In this document: piece by piece, positions 47,555 through 58,989 of the stretch
How the letters are laid out: each line of letters opens with the position of its first letter
How positions within the stretch are numbered: position 1 is the first letter of the stretch
NCBI GenBank assembly: GCA_033060915.1
Contig: CM065377.1
Location: forward strand, 31,463,183 to 31,527,182
Direction of reading: 5' to 3'
DNA from: Euryodendron excelsum
Taxonomy: Eukaryota; Streptophyta; Magnoliopsida; Ericales; Pentaphylacaceae
Length of the DNA stretch: 64,000 nucleotides
Program-made: the position numbers and the translations under genes
Notes under the pieces: generated by a model
The model's database searches: none
Seen by the model: the letters and a program-made list of their open reading frames with translations, nothing else
What the model was told of the DNA's origin: nothing

Positions 47555-48366
47555 TCAAGAGATGTAATCTTTATAAATCAGTCCAAATACATCAAGGATC
47601 TGCTCAAAAGATTTAATTTTAAAGATTTAAAACAGATTGGTAAACCTATGAATTTGTCAACCAAATTGGAGCAGATGATGCAGGTAAGTCTGTTGATACA
47701 AAACTGTTTAGGAGCATGATAGGATCTTTGCTATATTTAACTGCAAGTAGACTTGACATCATGTTTAGTGTGTGTATTTGTGCTAGAGTTCAAACTAATC
47801 CTAAGGAGTCACATCTCACTGCTGTAAAAAGAATTTTTAGATATTTAAAACAGACCTATAATCTTGGTATATAGTACTCATGTGGTACATCATTTGAACT
47901 TGTTGGATACACTGATGTAGATTATGTTGGAAGTAGAACTAATCGAAAAAACACCAGTGGTGCATGTCAATTTCTTGGAAACATGACCGTGTTATGGTCT
48001 AGCAAGAAGCAGAATTCAATGGCCCTCTCAATTACAGAAGCTGAGTATATAGCTGTTAGTAGCTGCTGTGCTCAGGTTTTGTGGATTAAACACCAACTTG
48101 AAGACTATGGACTTACCTATGATCATATCCCTATTAGGTGTGACAACACCAGTGCAATAAATCTGACCAAGAATCCTATTCAACACTCCAGAACCAAACA
48201 TTTTGAGATTAGACACCATTTTATTAGAGATCATACACAAAAAGGTGACGTTAATCTGGAGTTTGTCAGCATTGATCATCAGTTGGCTGATATTTTCACC
48301 AAACCTCTAAATGAAGATAAATTTTGCATGATTCGAAGAGAACTTAGTATGTGCAATCTTGTTTGA
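47555..48366 (+). pseudogene. Copia RT connection and RNase H
   Basis: 47983-48366 is a clean frame: WSSKKQNSMALSITEAEYIA, CAQVLWIKHQLEDYG, RCDNTSAI, TKHFEIRHHFIRDH, ending CNLV and TGA. Catalytic acidic residues of RNase H are present (E of TEAEY, D of CDNTSA). Between 47555 and 47980 the frame is broken. Confidence 0.9.
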
Positions 48367-50810
48367 TAAATGTTATGTGTTATTATTTATTTCTCGTATA
48401 TGTATTTCTTTCACAATTTGAATCATCTTAATTTAAGTGTTGTTTAAGGATGCATAAGTGTCAGCAATAATGGCTGGTGCCATCAATCACTGATTTCGTG
48501 TTGAAAATTTCATATGGTCACTACACATTGACAGCACCTATAAAAAGTGCCAGCACTTCTGCATACTTAAAACTGTTGGGTCTCCGCTTATATATACTTA
48601 AAGCCCTAGATTGCCAGCCTACTTCGACATTTTAGTTTTTTCTGTTTTGAAGATAACCGTTCCTTCCACTTTTCAAATCCTCAAAACCACCTTCTTATAC
48701 TGCGATTCAAATCTCATTCCAACCAAAATTCCTCAAGAAGCACTTGTAGCAACAGAAATCGAAGGATGACAGTGATTTCTTATAATCCAAGCACTGAATA
48801 AGCAGTAACTGCTCATCTCGTCACTGATCAAGGAATGAAAAGGAAAATCAGAAAAGAAAAGGAAAAATCAAGCAAAATGGGAGAGGTATCAAAGAACGAA
48901 GAAGGGATGACAAAGGAAAGGCTGTGGAAGAAGAAGTGTCAAAACCCGATGTTCTGAAAAATGATCCCTATTTCAATCAGGTCTCACTAAAAGAAAGGTA
49001 TAAAACTTCTTTCTGTACCAAAAAAGTTATAAAAGGTAGATTTGTTGATTTCAACTTCTTTGAGGAGATAGGGATTAACTTTAGGGAGAAATTTTCCTAC
49101 GTAGGTTAGTTAGAAATGGCTAGTTTGAAAGAAAAAGTGTATCCAAAATTGATGAGGCATTTCTATGCCAATCTTAAGCCATCCACAAGTAACCCCAACA
49201 GATTGACTAATTTTGTAAAAGTAGTAAAGATTAAACTCAATGGAAAGGTTTTAGAAAACATTTTCGATCTTCCTAGTGCTGACATTGAGAATTGACCTAA
49301 GAATCTAAAAGAGGTATTCTTTGTGATTTTGGGAAAGAGGTACGAAGCAAGAAAAGAAGAACCATAACCTCCGATGAGCTATCTTTGGAACTCAAAATAG
49401 TTCATCACTTCCTTAATCATTGCCTGGCTCCAAGGAGTGGCAGATTTGATTATATTTCTGAAACTGAGTTACTTCTACTATGGTGTTGTGCTAGTTAAGA
49501 CAAGAAATCTCACATGACCATAATCCTTTTGGACAAAATGCGAGCAACCTCCACTCACAAGACCAGGACCATTCATATGGTATGGCTCTTACTAGAATCT
49601 TCAAACATTTTGGAGTTGAGCTTGCTGGAGAAAATGGAGAAGTTGTAAAGGAAAGACAAGATGGGATAAATGAGTCAACTCTGAAGAGTATGAGGTATGA
49701 GAAAAATACTAAGACAGATCAATGGGTTAGAAAGAAGGATAGTCACCCCCCTACTGCCTCATCCTCACAGGCAGAACTAGAAGAACTTGAAGATTTTGAC
49801 TTTGAAACCAAAATGGTTGGGCTGATGCACCAATTTGATTCCAAACTCGGTAAGTGCCTGACCATGGTTAAGAATCTGGAGACAAAGATGGGACAACTAT
49901 CCAAAGAAATGAAAAATATCAAGCTGGAGATCAAAGAGGCTATTTTGAATGCCTTGAAGGAAGAAAATTCCCCTGCCTCCGACAAGGCAGCCTCTGAGTT
50001 TGAGGAAGAGAAGTCTAAAAAAGGAGCGTCTGGTGGAAAGGAATCTGAAAAAAAAAGCTACTGCAGAAAAGGAACTCAGTGAGGAAGAAATAGAAAAAGA
50101 AAAGGGTCAGAAAGCTGCAGAACCAGACCAAGGACCAGAGGTGGCAGCTGTAGAGTTGGAAAAAGAACCAAATGTGGAGAGAGAGGTTGAAGACACAGTT
50201 GCTGAGTAGCTTGAAGAGAGTGAGACAGACAAGCAAGAGCCAGCACCTGAGCCTTCTGAAGTCCCAGATAAAGGGAAAGCACATATTGCAAGTGTTGACC
50301 CATCTGCACCTCATCCCTTTTTTTCTCCTCCCTCCAAACCTATATACAAGCAAGGAGCCCGAAAGAAAGTACCCTTCCATCCTATCACCGAAGCTTATGG
50401 CCTTAGAGACCGACCTGGCAAGGGTGTCTCTAACAACCCTGATGACCCTTTTATTGTGTGACCCTGCATTGCACTTTAGTTTTTATGTTGACTGGCTAAA
50501 ACTCTATATTTTTGTATTGTTTTGGATATTGCTGGCCATGGACTAGTTTGTCAGACAATTTATTTATGGTTGAATGCACTCTCTATATTTTTGTTCCTAC
50601 TGCTTATGTGATTCTTGCAGGCTTATTTCATATTTGACTGTTCAATACTTGTTTTACTATTATTTGACTGCTTGCTGTAGACTTCTTCACCCTTTGATTA
50701 TTTAATGCTTGGATGATTGCTTCCTTCTCAATAACTTCAATTCCATTTAAACATTTTTTGCTATTGTATCTGTCAAAATTTCTTTTTACATTCTTTTATA
50801 TTACTTGACA

Positions 50811-50822
50811 AAAAGGGGGAGA
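50811..50822 (+). other. Internal polypurine tract copy
   Basis: AAAAGGGGGAGAG lies 170 bp upstream of the LTR-proximal tract. Multiple polypurine copies are a known Sirevirus feature. Confidence 0.65.
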
Positions 50823-50976
50823 GCTGTATTGAGTCCTGATTTGACTTGTTAAATCAATGTGATTGCTGAATAGAGAAACATTCTCAATTAAGTGGGAGGA
50901 TCTCATATTAAGAGGGAGGATAATGTCTCTCTGTTATCATATTTTTCTTATGTTTAAAGAAGGTTTTGTCTTCATC

Positions 50977-50989
50977 AAAAAAGGGGAGA
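50977..50989 (+). other. Copia polypurine tract
   Basis: AAAAAAGGGGAGA directly precedes the 3' LTR, the expected plus-strand primer. Confidence 0.85.
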
Positions 50990-50990
50990 T

Positions 50991-52732
50991 TGTTGACCGA
51001 ATGGGTGATCTCCATAACTAGTAATTGATTTTGATGATCACAAAACCTAGTCATGATGATCTAATGTGTTTAACTTAAGTGTGCAGCTTAGTCTAATTAT
51101 GGGCAATCATAAACTGTGAAGTATCATAAAAGATCTTGTCAGCACCTCATAAGAGTGCCAACACCATAAGGGCATATGAGCAGTTTGTGAGAAATTAAGT
51201 CAATTCTGTCAACACCATAGTCTCAACCAGATTGATGACACCTGCATAAGAAGAAATGAGATTTGGATATGGATATGGGTAATGACATCTATGGCCAACT
51301 CATTTACAATGAAGATCTTTGATCCTCATTTTTGTTCCACTAAAAGAAATATGCAAGCTTGAGCATGCCCTCCTTAAAAGCATTGTGAAGGGAGCTCAAA
51401 CGAGAAGTATGTAGAGATTGATGTCAATGCAAAAGATTGATAACACCCGATAGAGTAAAAAGACTTCACCGCACAAGCAGATTGTTGACTTCAAATGGCT
51501 TAATAAACCAAGAACTACAAAATGATAAAAATGTTTAAGAAGCTTGTAAAGCTATTAAGAAGATCAGTAGAGTTCAGACATGTTCACACTATCGAAGACT
51601 GATTGACAAAGGGGATAGGTTAAGGTCTATGGAAAGCAATAACAGTTACAGTAGAGAACAATATTGTTGACACCAACCAAGATTGCTGACAATCTTGATA
51701 AAAGCCATATGACAAAAGAAGCAAGAAGACAAATTGACAGTACAAGCTAAAGATTGCTGACAACCATGTGGAAGAACTAACTATAAAAGAAGCAGAAATA
51801 AAGATTGGAAGCACAAAGTGAAGTTCATTAACAACATCGTTAAAGAACAACGTCAAATGCAGTGGCAAGCCGAGATTGGTGACACTAGAAAAACGATTGC
51901 TAACAATCTTAGTGAGGAATTATATCGAAAGAAAAATTGGCAGCACCATTAGAAGATTGCTGACAATCTCGGTAGGAAATGAGAATTCAAAAATTTGCTC
52001 CAATGGTCAGATTTTTCAAAACTGTCTTAGCTGTTCGCGTATTTAATGCACTTCTAACGGCTCTAATGGCTATTTCTTGTTAGAGACTATAAATATATGA
52101 GTTCAAACTTATTTATGGGTAAGAGACAAGGATCTTAAAGTGCAAACATCCATAAGCCCTAAATCTTCCTCATTCTCTGCAACTGTCATTACCTGAGCGA
52201 AATTATTAAGCTGTAACTTGCATTATCTTCACTTCTAAGAGTGACACTGATTATATTGTAACCTCTTTACTTCCAAAAAGGTTGTTATAACCCTTGAGAG
52301 CTTGAGTGTAGCTTGATAACACTCTTGTAAAATCTAGAGTTTGGTTTGAAGCTTCTCAGCTGTAAGGATTTAGTGTAAATCCTTAGATGTAATAGTGAGC
52401 TGGGCACTTGAAGAAACTAGTAGCTATGTAAAGAGAAGATTACATAGTTAAACACCTTTGAGGGGATCGAGAAAGAGAGGACGTAGGCAATGATTGAGTT
52501 GAACCTCTGTAAATCTTTTGTCTTTGCTTTTTACTGATTGCGTGTGTGTGAGTGTTGGCTGCTGATTGATTGTGCATGTTATCTTTATTTGTCAGCAATC
52601 TTAGTTCATATTTGCATCACCTATTGTTTGTCATTATTTAAACAAGGATTGATTTTGATTTTTCAAAAAATTCAACTATTTTTTAAAGATCCTAATTCAC
52701 CCCCCCCTCTTGGGACTATTTTTGACCAAACA
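50991..52732 (+). repeat. 3' LTR of the copia element, 1742 bp
   Basis: It is homologous to 42388-44138. Palindromes AGATTGCTGACAATCT lie at 51680-51695 and 51954-51969. It ends GACCAAACA before CCTTT. Confidence 0.92.
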
Positions 52733-52737
52733 CCTTT
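52733..52737 (+). other. Target-site duplication CCTTT, right copy (copia)
   Basis: It matches 42383-42387. The gypsy RT reading frame resumes directly afterwards. Confidence 0.9.
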
Positions 52738-53240
52738 GTCGCTCCTGAAGATTGACCAGCTGGTAGATGCAATTACTGGGCATGAGAGGATGATCTTCTT
52801 AGATGCATATCGAGGGATACCACTATATCCCCATGCATGAGGATGATCAAAAAAAGATAGCCTTCATCATGCCGAGGGCAATTTTCTATTATAAGGTGAT
52901 GTCCTTTGGACTCAGGAATGCCGATTCAACTTACTAGAGGCTGGTAACGAAGATATTTAAGTAATACATCGACAGCGTGGTGGGGGTTTACAAAGACAAT
53001 ATGGTGGTAAAAGCGAGATTGGCAGAGGCCACCTTGGAAATTTTGATGGAGTTTTTGACATCCTGAAGAAGTACAAGATGAGGCTGAATACCTCAAAGTG
53101 TGTGTTCGGGGTCAAGTCTAGAAAGTTTATGGCGGTTTTTGGTCACTCATCATGGAATTGAGGCTAACCCCGACCAGATAACTGCCATCTAGAACATCCA
53201 GGCCCTGAAGAATATCAAGAAAGTTCAGAAGCTGATAGAA
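52738..53240 (+). pseudogene. Tat reverse transcriptase, second part
   Basis: It continues the RT after the copia insertion: KIDQLVDAITGHERMIFLDA, then in shifted frames EDDQKKIAFIMPRAIFYYKV and FGLRNAD. The catalytic YIDD box reads YKDN (about 52989-53000), so both the second Asp and the Ile are changed. Then [20 protein letters not shown] and the fold end. Confidence 0.85.
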
Positions 53241-53730
53241 ATGGCTGCCGCGCTCAGCCGCTTCATAAGCCGATCTTCAGATAAGTGCCAACCATTCTTC
53301 CAGTTATTGAAAAAACAAAAGTGTTTTAGCTGGGGACCAGATTATGACACAACACTAATCGACCTCAAAGCCTATTTGACCCAGCCTCCACTTTCATCAA
53401 CCCTAGTTAAAGACAAGGATTTTTATGCGTACTTGGCCATTTCTAAGCATGTAATTAGCGCTATGCTACTACGACAGCAAGAGAGTCAGCAAAAGTCAGT
53501 CTATTGTGTGAGCAAAACCCTCCTGAGGGCAGAGACGAGATACTTACCCTTAGAGAAACTGGCTCTAGCCCGGTGATGTCATCACAAAAGTTAGTACATT
53601 ACTTTAAGGCACACACAATCAACATCCTAACTGACCATCAGTTAAAATTGCTTTTTCGAAGGGCAGATTTCTCAGGGAGAGTAGCCAGGTGGGCAGTAGA
53701 GCTCAGCGAATTCGACATCAAATACTAACC
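53241..53730 (+). pseudogene. Tat RNase H (first) and connection
   Basis: It encodes AAALSRFISRSSDKCQPFF, FSWGPDYDTTLIDLKAYL, then YLAISKHVISAMLLRQQ and, after a one-base frameshift near 53570, HTINILTDHQLKLLFRRADF and GRVARWAVELSEFDIKY. This is the Ty3/gypsy RNase H with tether region. Confidence 0.87.
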
Positions 53731-53788
53731 CAGGTCGACGGTCAAGGGTCAGGTACTTGCTAAATTAATTGCAAAGTTTTTATATGAA

Positions 53789-54440
53789 TTGTCGCTGAAA
53801 ACAAGTGGGACAGAAGTCGCCAAATTCCCACCTACTAATCCACAGCTGGAACCCTGGGAGGTTAATGACCATTGGAGGCTATCTGTTGATGGAGCATCCA
53901 ATGACAGAAGGGCAGGATTAGGCATAATACTCATTACCCCTAACGGGATGGCCTTAGAACAAGCCATCAAGTTAGAATTTATTGCCTCTAGTAATGAGTT
54001 AGAATACGAGGCTTTGCTTACCGGGCTTCGCCGAGCTATAAAACTGAGAATTATCAAGTTAGAAATCTACTCAGACTCATAGCCAGTGGTGAATTAGATA
54101 ACTAGAGGGTACACTGCTAAGAAAGACAGAATAGCCCAGTACTTGGCAAAAGCTTAGGAGCTGCTCAAGAAGTTTAAGGGGACCAATTTGTATCATATCA
54201 GGCGCGACAACAATGCCTATGTTAACGTATTAGCAATGCTAGCAGCAATACTGAAGTCGGGATCAAAGAAAACAATTCATGTTGAGACCCTGGCTACCCT
54301 AAGCATTTATCTTGAAGAAGAACTTATGCTGGCTATGGAAACCTCAGGCACAGCCTGGATGGACCATATCATTGCTTACCTTGACAAAGACGAGTTTCCG
54401 AATGATAAGAATGAGGCTAGGAAGATAAAGTTTTAAGGCA
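53789..54440 (+). pseudogene. Tat second RNase H (archaeal/plant RNase H1 type)
   Basis: WRLSVDGASNDRRAGLGIIL, then ASSNELEYEALLTGLRRAI and LEIYSDS carry the D..E..D catalytic pattern. The usual S-D-S-Q is cut by TAG (54080) at an expected Gln codon. The remainder (YLAKA, FKGTNLYHIRRDNNAYVNV) continues to 54436. The extra RNase H is characteristic of Tat-lineage elements. Confidence 0.88.
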
Positions 54441-55611
54441 TTGAAATACTAGTTGTCACCTAAACGGGAGCTTTATAAAAGATCTTTTAAACGGCCCTAT
54501 CTCCACTGCGTCCATCCAGAAAAGGTACAAGGAATACTTTATAAGGTTCACGAAGAGATCTAAGGAAGTTATGTCGGCAGGAGATCAATTGCCCACCGAG
54601 CTATCTCACAGGGGTACTGGTGGCCTTATATGTAGAATGATGCAGCCCAGTATGTGCTAAAGTGCCAAAAGTTCTCACAGTTGATCCATCAGCCTGCTAA
54701 AGACCTTAGTACAATCACCAACCCTTGTCGTATACACAATGAGGGCTAGAAGTCGGCCCATTACCTCGAGCTCTAGGGGATAAGAGATTCCTCATAATTA
54801 CAATGGATTATTTTACTAAATGGATAAAAGTAGAGCCATTGGCCACAATACGTGAAGCGGATGCAAAAAGGTTTGCTTGGAGAAACATCATTACAAGGTT
54901 TACCATCCCAAGGGCATTGATCTCAAATAATGGCACGTAGTTTGATGAAAACATGTTCAGGGGGTTCTTTTCTGAGTTAGGATCAGAAACTACTATTTAA
55001 TGCCAGCCTACCCGTAGTGTAATGGACATGCAGAGATCTCCAACAAAATAGTGTTGAATGGGATAAAGAAGAGGCTGGAGAAAATAAAGGGAAGGTGGGT
55101 CAAAAAGCTCCCCACTATCCTTTGGTTTAACAGAACTACCTCGAAAAGATCAACAGGAGAAACTCTTTACTCTATGGCTTGCGGGGTAAAGGCCGTGATT
55201 CCTTTTGAGATTTGGTTGATAACAATCAAGTCGGCTGTATTTAACACAGGCTCAAATGAATAGATGCTAGCCAAGGACCTTAAGCTCGTTGAAAAAAAGA
55301 GGGAAGGTGCCTTGCTCAAGCTTACTGCCTCTCATTAGTAACTTAGCCGATCTTACAATAAATGGGTCCAACCAAGAGTTTTTCAACCCGGAGACCTTGT
55401 ACTAAGAAAAGTACTTGGGGTAACTAAGAATGCAGCTGATGGAAAGCTTGGCTCCAACTGGGAAAACCCATACAGAGTTGCATCCTAAGTCAGCGTGGGG
55501 ACATTCCAGTTAGAAACCATAGAAGATGGATGCCAGCTACCCCAACCATGGAATGCACAAAACTTAAAAGAGATTCTACCAGTGACGACCTGGTTCGAAG
55601 TCACTTTTTAA
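54440..55611 (+). pseudogene. Tat integrase relic
   Basis: The zinc domain (HRAISQGYWWPYM, LKCQKF with the second Cys lost), core start MDYFTKWIKVEPLATIREAD (54803), second catalytic Asp changed to Asn (ISNNGT, about 54925), the NGIKKRLEKIKGRWVKKLP segment (55054) and the C-terminal region GDLVLRKVLGVTKNAADGKL to TAA at 55611. No chromodomain is seen. Many TAG/TAA stops occur. Confidence 0.85.
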
Positions 55612-55724
55612 ATTCTTCTCAAAATTTGATTGTAGAAGATCGTGAATTATGCGTCTTACTGAATACTATCTATAGAAATAAAGATTGAGTTTCTCATATA
55701 TATGATATGCAAACAAATGACAAC

Positions 55725-56130
55725 CAACCAAAAACAAAATGAAGATCCTTGGTCTTGCCTAAGTTAGGCAGGTCTGCTAATGAAGGCCAAATTAAACCAA
55801 GAACCAAGTGAAGATCCTTGGTCCTACTTAAGTTAGGCAGGTCGGCCAATAAAGGCAAATAAATAACAAAAACAAAGTGAAAATCCTTGGTCTTGCGTAA
55901 GTTAGGCAGGTCGGTCTAAGAATGGCCAAATCTATAATAAACCAAGTGAAGACCTTAGTCCTGCCTAAGTTAGGCAGGTCGGCCCAGGAATGACCAAAAC
56001 TATTAGAAACTAAGTGAAAACTTTGGTCCTCCCTAAAATAGGCAGGTCAACCAATGAATGCCAAATCTATAAAGAACTAAGTCTTTTATACTTAATCCTG
56101 ACTAAGTTTTTCAGGTCGGCCTAAGAATGG
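55725..56130. repeat. Six degenerate tandem units of about 62 bp with a 19-bp palindrome
   Basis: Each unit has AAGTGAAGATCCTTGGTC, then CCTGCCTAAGTTAGGCAGG (perfect 9-bp arms, best copy 55960-55978), then TCGGCCAATGAAGGCCAAAT. Unit phases start at about 55740, 55810, 55878, 55948, 56015 and 56080. The array sits between the pol 3' end and the 3' end of the antisense ORF. Confidence 0.88.
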
Positions 56131-56272
56131 CTAAAGGCTATATAAGTACTTGAATATAAAAAGCAATCGATAGTGAAGCAGAAAAGAAGTTTGTTTAAAT
56201 TCAAAGAAGCTTTTTACAAATAAAGGTTTCCAAAGATTACAAAAGAGTTCAAAACGGGAAATAAAAAGTGCT

Positions 56273-58718
56273 TTATGTTTGAAGGGCTGGGTTAGCAGGG
56301 AGATCGGAGGAGGCAGGGACCACTTTAGTCATACTATTAGTGATCACAACAACTTGTAGAGCTAGAGGGGCAGTGTTACCAATGGCAACTTTCGTAACAC
56401 CGGTGATCTCAACCACCACTGGTGCTGGAGGGGGAACTGTCAAAATAGTGACTTTAGCAGTGGCGATATTGGCAACATTGGCAATAACTTCGGCAGTTCT
56501 AGGGTAGTATCTTAGAATGTTCAACCAGAGTGGCAAAGGCGACTCAACCTTCATCTCTTTCAAGGTGGCTGACCAGCTTTCAATGAAAATTGAGTTCGAC
56601 AAGTCGACCATTTGTTGAGTATACTCCTCTCCAGCCTTTTCAAAGCCTTTCTGGAAGCTTGCTTCAACTTTAACCTTGGATTAAGCTTTCAGCTTCTTAA
56701 TGTTGCCCCTTAGTTTAGCATTTAGCTTATCCGACTTTGCCAATTCCTGATTTTTCTTCTCAATGTCGGCAAGGGCCAGATTCAATGCCACCTTATTTTT
56801 CTCCAGCTCTTCTGCCGCTGCGAGCTCTACCTGTTTTGCCACGGTCCACTTGGTCTTTAGCTCACTATGCTTCTTGACCAATACCTCATGCTCGGCTTCC
56901 AAAGTTTAGAACCTGTTCATACCCTCAAGTGCTTGAAATGAGCCTTGAAAATGCAAAAAATTATTCAGAGCGTGAACTTAGATGCTAATAAGAAGGGCGC
57001 AAAAGAAATTAAGAATGGTCTTACCACCATACTGTTATGCACCGCTCCTAAGAAGATTGTCCCATTACTAGCTTTAGTCAACAGCTCTTCATCAGTATGT
57101 TGAATAGTGCTTTGAAGCACCCCCATAGCCACTGTGGCATCGTTGATCATGGATTCCAAGGAGGTCATGGGGTGACCTGAGATATTGAGCTGAATGACCA
57201 TGACATCGATGGACACAACAACAGAGTTCACAGGCGCCGACTTCAATTTCTTAGCTTTTGACACCTCTGGCATGTCCTTGCATGTCGGTCTCTTTTTTGC
57301 CATCTTGCCTGTTTATTTATCCGCTAGAGGGACAACTGGAGTGGCGGTATCCTCAAGACTGAGAGAAAGATGGCCTCTCATAGCCATTTTCTTAATCATC
57401 ATCTCCCTTAGGCTTCTTTTCTGCATGTTGTCTTGGTTGGCTTCTGCTTCAAAGCTTGAAGAAAATTATTGCTTACATCTTCTAGTAACTCGGTGGTCTG
57501 GAACTGTAAGAGGTGTGGATGTAAATGATAAAATCAGAGACGCTGGCCAGAAAGACGATGATAATGGTGAAAAAGGACTGGACCTCAGCGTATCAAGTGG
57601 AGAATTTGGTGTTTCAAATTGCGATCAAGATGATGACCCCAACTCGTCGTCAGCTGGAATTTCAGCCTTAGTATTAGCGTAAGGATTTCGGTTCCCTTCG
57701 TTTGTAACAGCAGGACCAGCAACTATGACGGGGTTACGCTCGAGCAAGTTAGGGATCACAATGGCTTCAAGGATGTCCTCATCTTCACCAGCAGCAGCCT
57801 CCTATTTGAATGTGGCTATGACTTTGGCAGAAACCTCTGATGTCATGGTCAATGATTTGTAACGTAGCATATATCATAGTAGAATGTGTGTCGCTCTACC
57901 CACTCATGCCTGCCAACCTTCACCTTTGTATTTCTAAAGTTTCTTCAGAGACAGTATCTTTACCACAAGGTGTTCCTTCTTCCTGCTCCTTTTACCGAAG
58001 GTGGCTGAAAATATAGAAGAGATGATTATGACTTCGTATTAGCGGGCTCAGTTGTGTACAAAAGTGCGAAGAAAGATTGGAGTAAACCTATTTCATGAGG
58101 AACCCTAGGGTAATGCTGTGTCGGCCTTTGGTCTTCGGGGATGTTCCCGAATTCCCATGGCCCTGTTAGCCACACCATCACGTCGTCCACACCCTTACCC
58201 GAGCTGGGAAGGACCTGGACGATCTCCTTGCTGCGGTTTCGTGTTTTGAAGTAATATCTCATGTAGTCACCACTCACCGAAACAGGGGTGTAGCAATAAT
58301 CAAATTCCCATATACCAATATTTATATTAAGGATCCAGTTTAGTTCTACAATACCCATAACAATTCTAAAGACATTTGAGGTTAACTGGACAGGAGAAAC
58401 CCTGTAGTGATTTAGAAACTTAAGAAGGAATGGGTGGAAAGGGAACCTAACTCCACCCTTTACTATGGCGATTAAAAGGAAGGGCATGCCCTTGTCGGTC
58501 TCATACAAGGTGCACTCATTCGCTTTGGCCAATTTGATATCTACCCCTTCGGGAAATTGATGCCTCAAGTTGAAAGCAACAACAGCTTCAGGGGAACTTA
58601 GCATCTTCCTAAGGCACGCAACCATGGCGTGAACGAGTTCAAAAAGGGAAAGAAAGGGACTCAAGGACTTATAGTGAGTCAGATCGATGTCCTCTCCGAA
58701 TGCTATCTTCTCACGCAA
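56273..58718 (-). pseudogene. Tat antisense ORF block (gypsy-type transposon domain plus coiled coil)
   Basis: On the minus strand 58718-58026 is a 230-codon frame with GVRFPFHPFLLKFLNHYRVS, then PVQLTSNVFRIVMGIVELNW, resembling the Pfam putative gypsy-type transposon (Transposase_28) domain. Further minus frames follow in order: 57303-56965 (basic start, AKKRPTCKDMPEVSKAKKLK), 56902-56681 (a strong heptad-like coiled coil, EAEHEVLVKKHSELKTKW..), 56611-56273 (hydrophobic/Pro-Val-rich end). They are probably exons or frameshifted pieces of one protein. Such antisense ORFs are known in Grande/RIRE2-type elements; the function is unknown. Confidence 0.7.
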
Positions 58719-58979
58719 GGATGAGCTCTAAACTAGTGCCACTAGTCTTTATACCAAGGCATGCCATCGGTTCAGAGACTGTGAAGCGACGGGGCAATGA
58801 TGGCAAAGCCAAACCATCACTTCCACATGTGGCTTCTCATAGGTCGGCAAATTCGAGATTGTCGCATGGCGCACATAAATGACTCATCATTACACTGACC
58901 CAGGGCTCAAAGTGATGCCTCGTTGAAGCAAGCATCCAGCTTTTACCCCCTTACCTTGGCCAAATAGGGTGCAAGGGTT

Positions 58980-58988
58980 AGGGGGAAA
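58980..58988 (+). other. Tat polypurine tract
   Basis: AGGGGGAAA directly precedes the 3' LTR start TGTAGGCC. Confidence 0.8.
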
Positions 58989-58989
58989 T

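Larger units (their letters stand above)
48367..50990 (+). pseudogene. Copia extra 3' ORF region (ORF3, putative plant transposon protein type)
   Basis: After pol, broken frames encode a protein of about 500 residues: basic start (48836-48930), FNFFEEIGINFREKF, YPKLMRHFYANL, then ALTRIFKHFGVELAGE (49583-49630), an acidic segment, a possible coiled coil (LMHQFDSKLGKCLTMVKNLE), and a K/E-rich tail to 50208. The first half resembles the putative plant transposon protein domain found in retroelement 3' ORFs. Sireviruses often call this region env-like, but I see no signal peptide or convincing membrane segment. Confidence 0.6.
42388..52732 (+). mobile_element. Sirevirus-like Ty1/copia retrotransposon, nested
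   Basis: The LTRs at 42388-44138 and 50991-52732 have TGTTGACC starts and CAATA/CAAACA ends. They enclose a Met-tRNA primer site, gag with zinc knuckle, protease, integrase, RT, RNase H, an extra ORF region after pol, and polypurine tracts. The long extra 3' region, repeated AAAAGGGGGAGA-type tracts and repeated LTR palindromes are Sirevirus traits (established for that genus). It lies in the same orientation as its host element. It is inactive. Confidence 0.92.

Noticed and set aside
48367..50208. Functional envelope gene in the copia element
   Set aside because: Frames are broken and no signal peptide, membrane anchor or cleavage site could be recognised.
57194..57682. Plus-strand open frame of 162 codons
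   Set aside because: It overlaps the minus-strand antisense ORF region of the Tat element and shows no known domain; a shadow frame.
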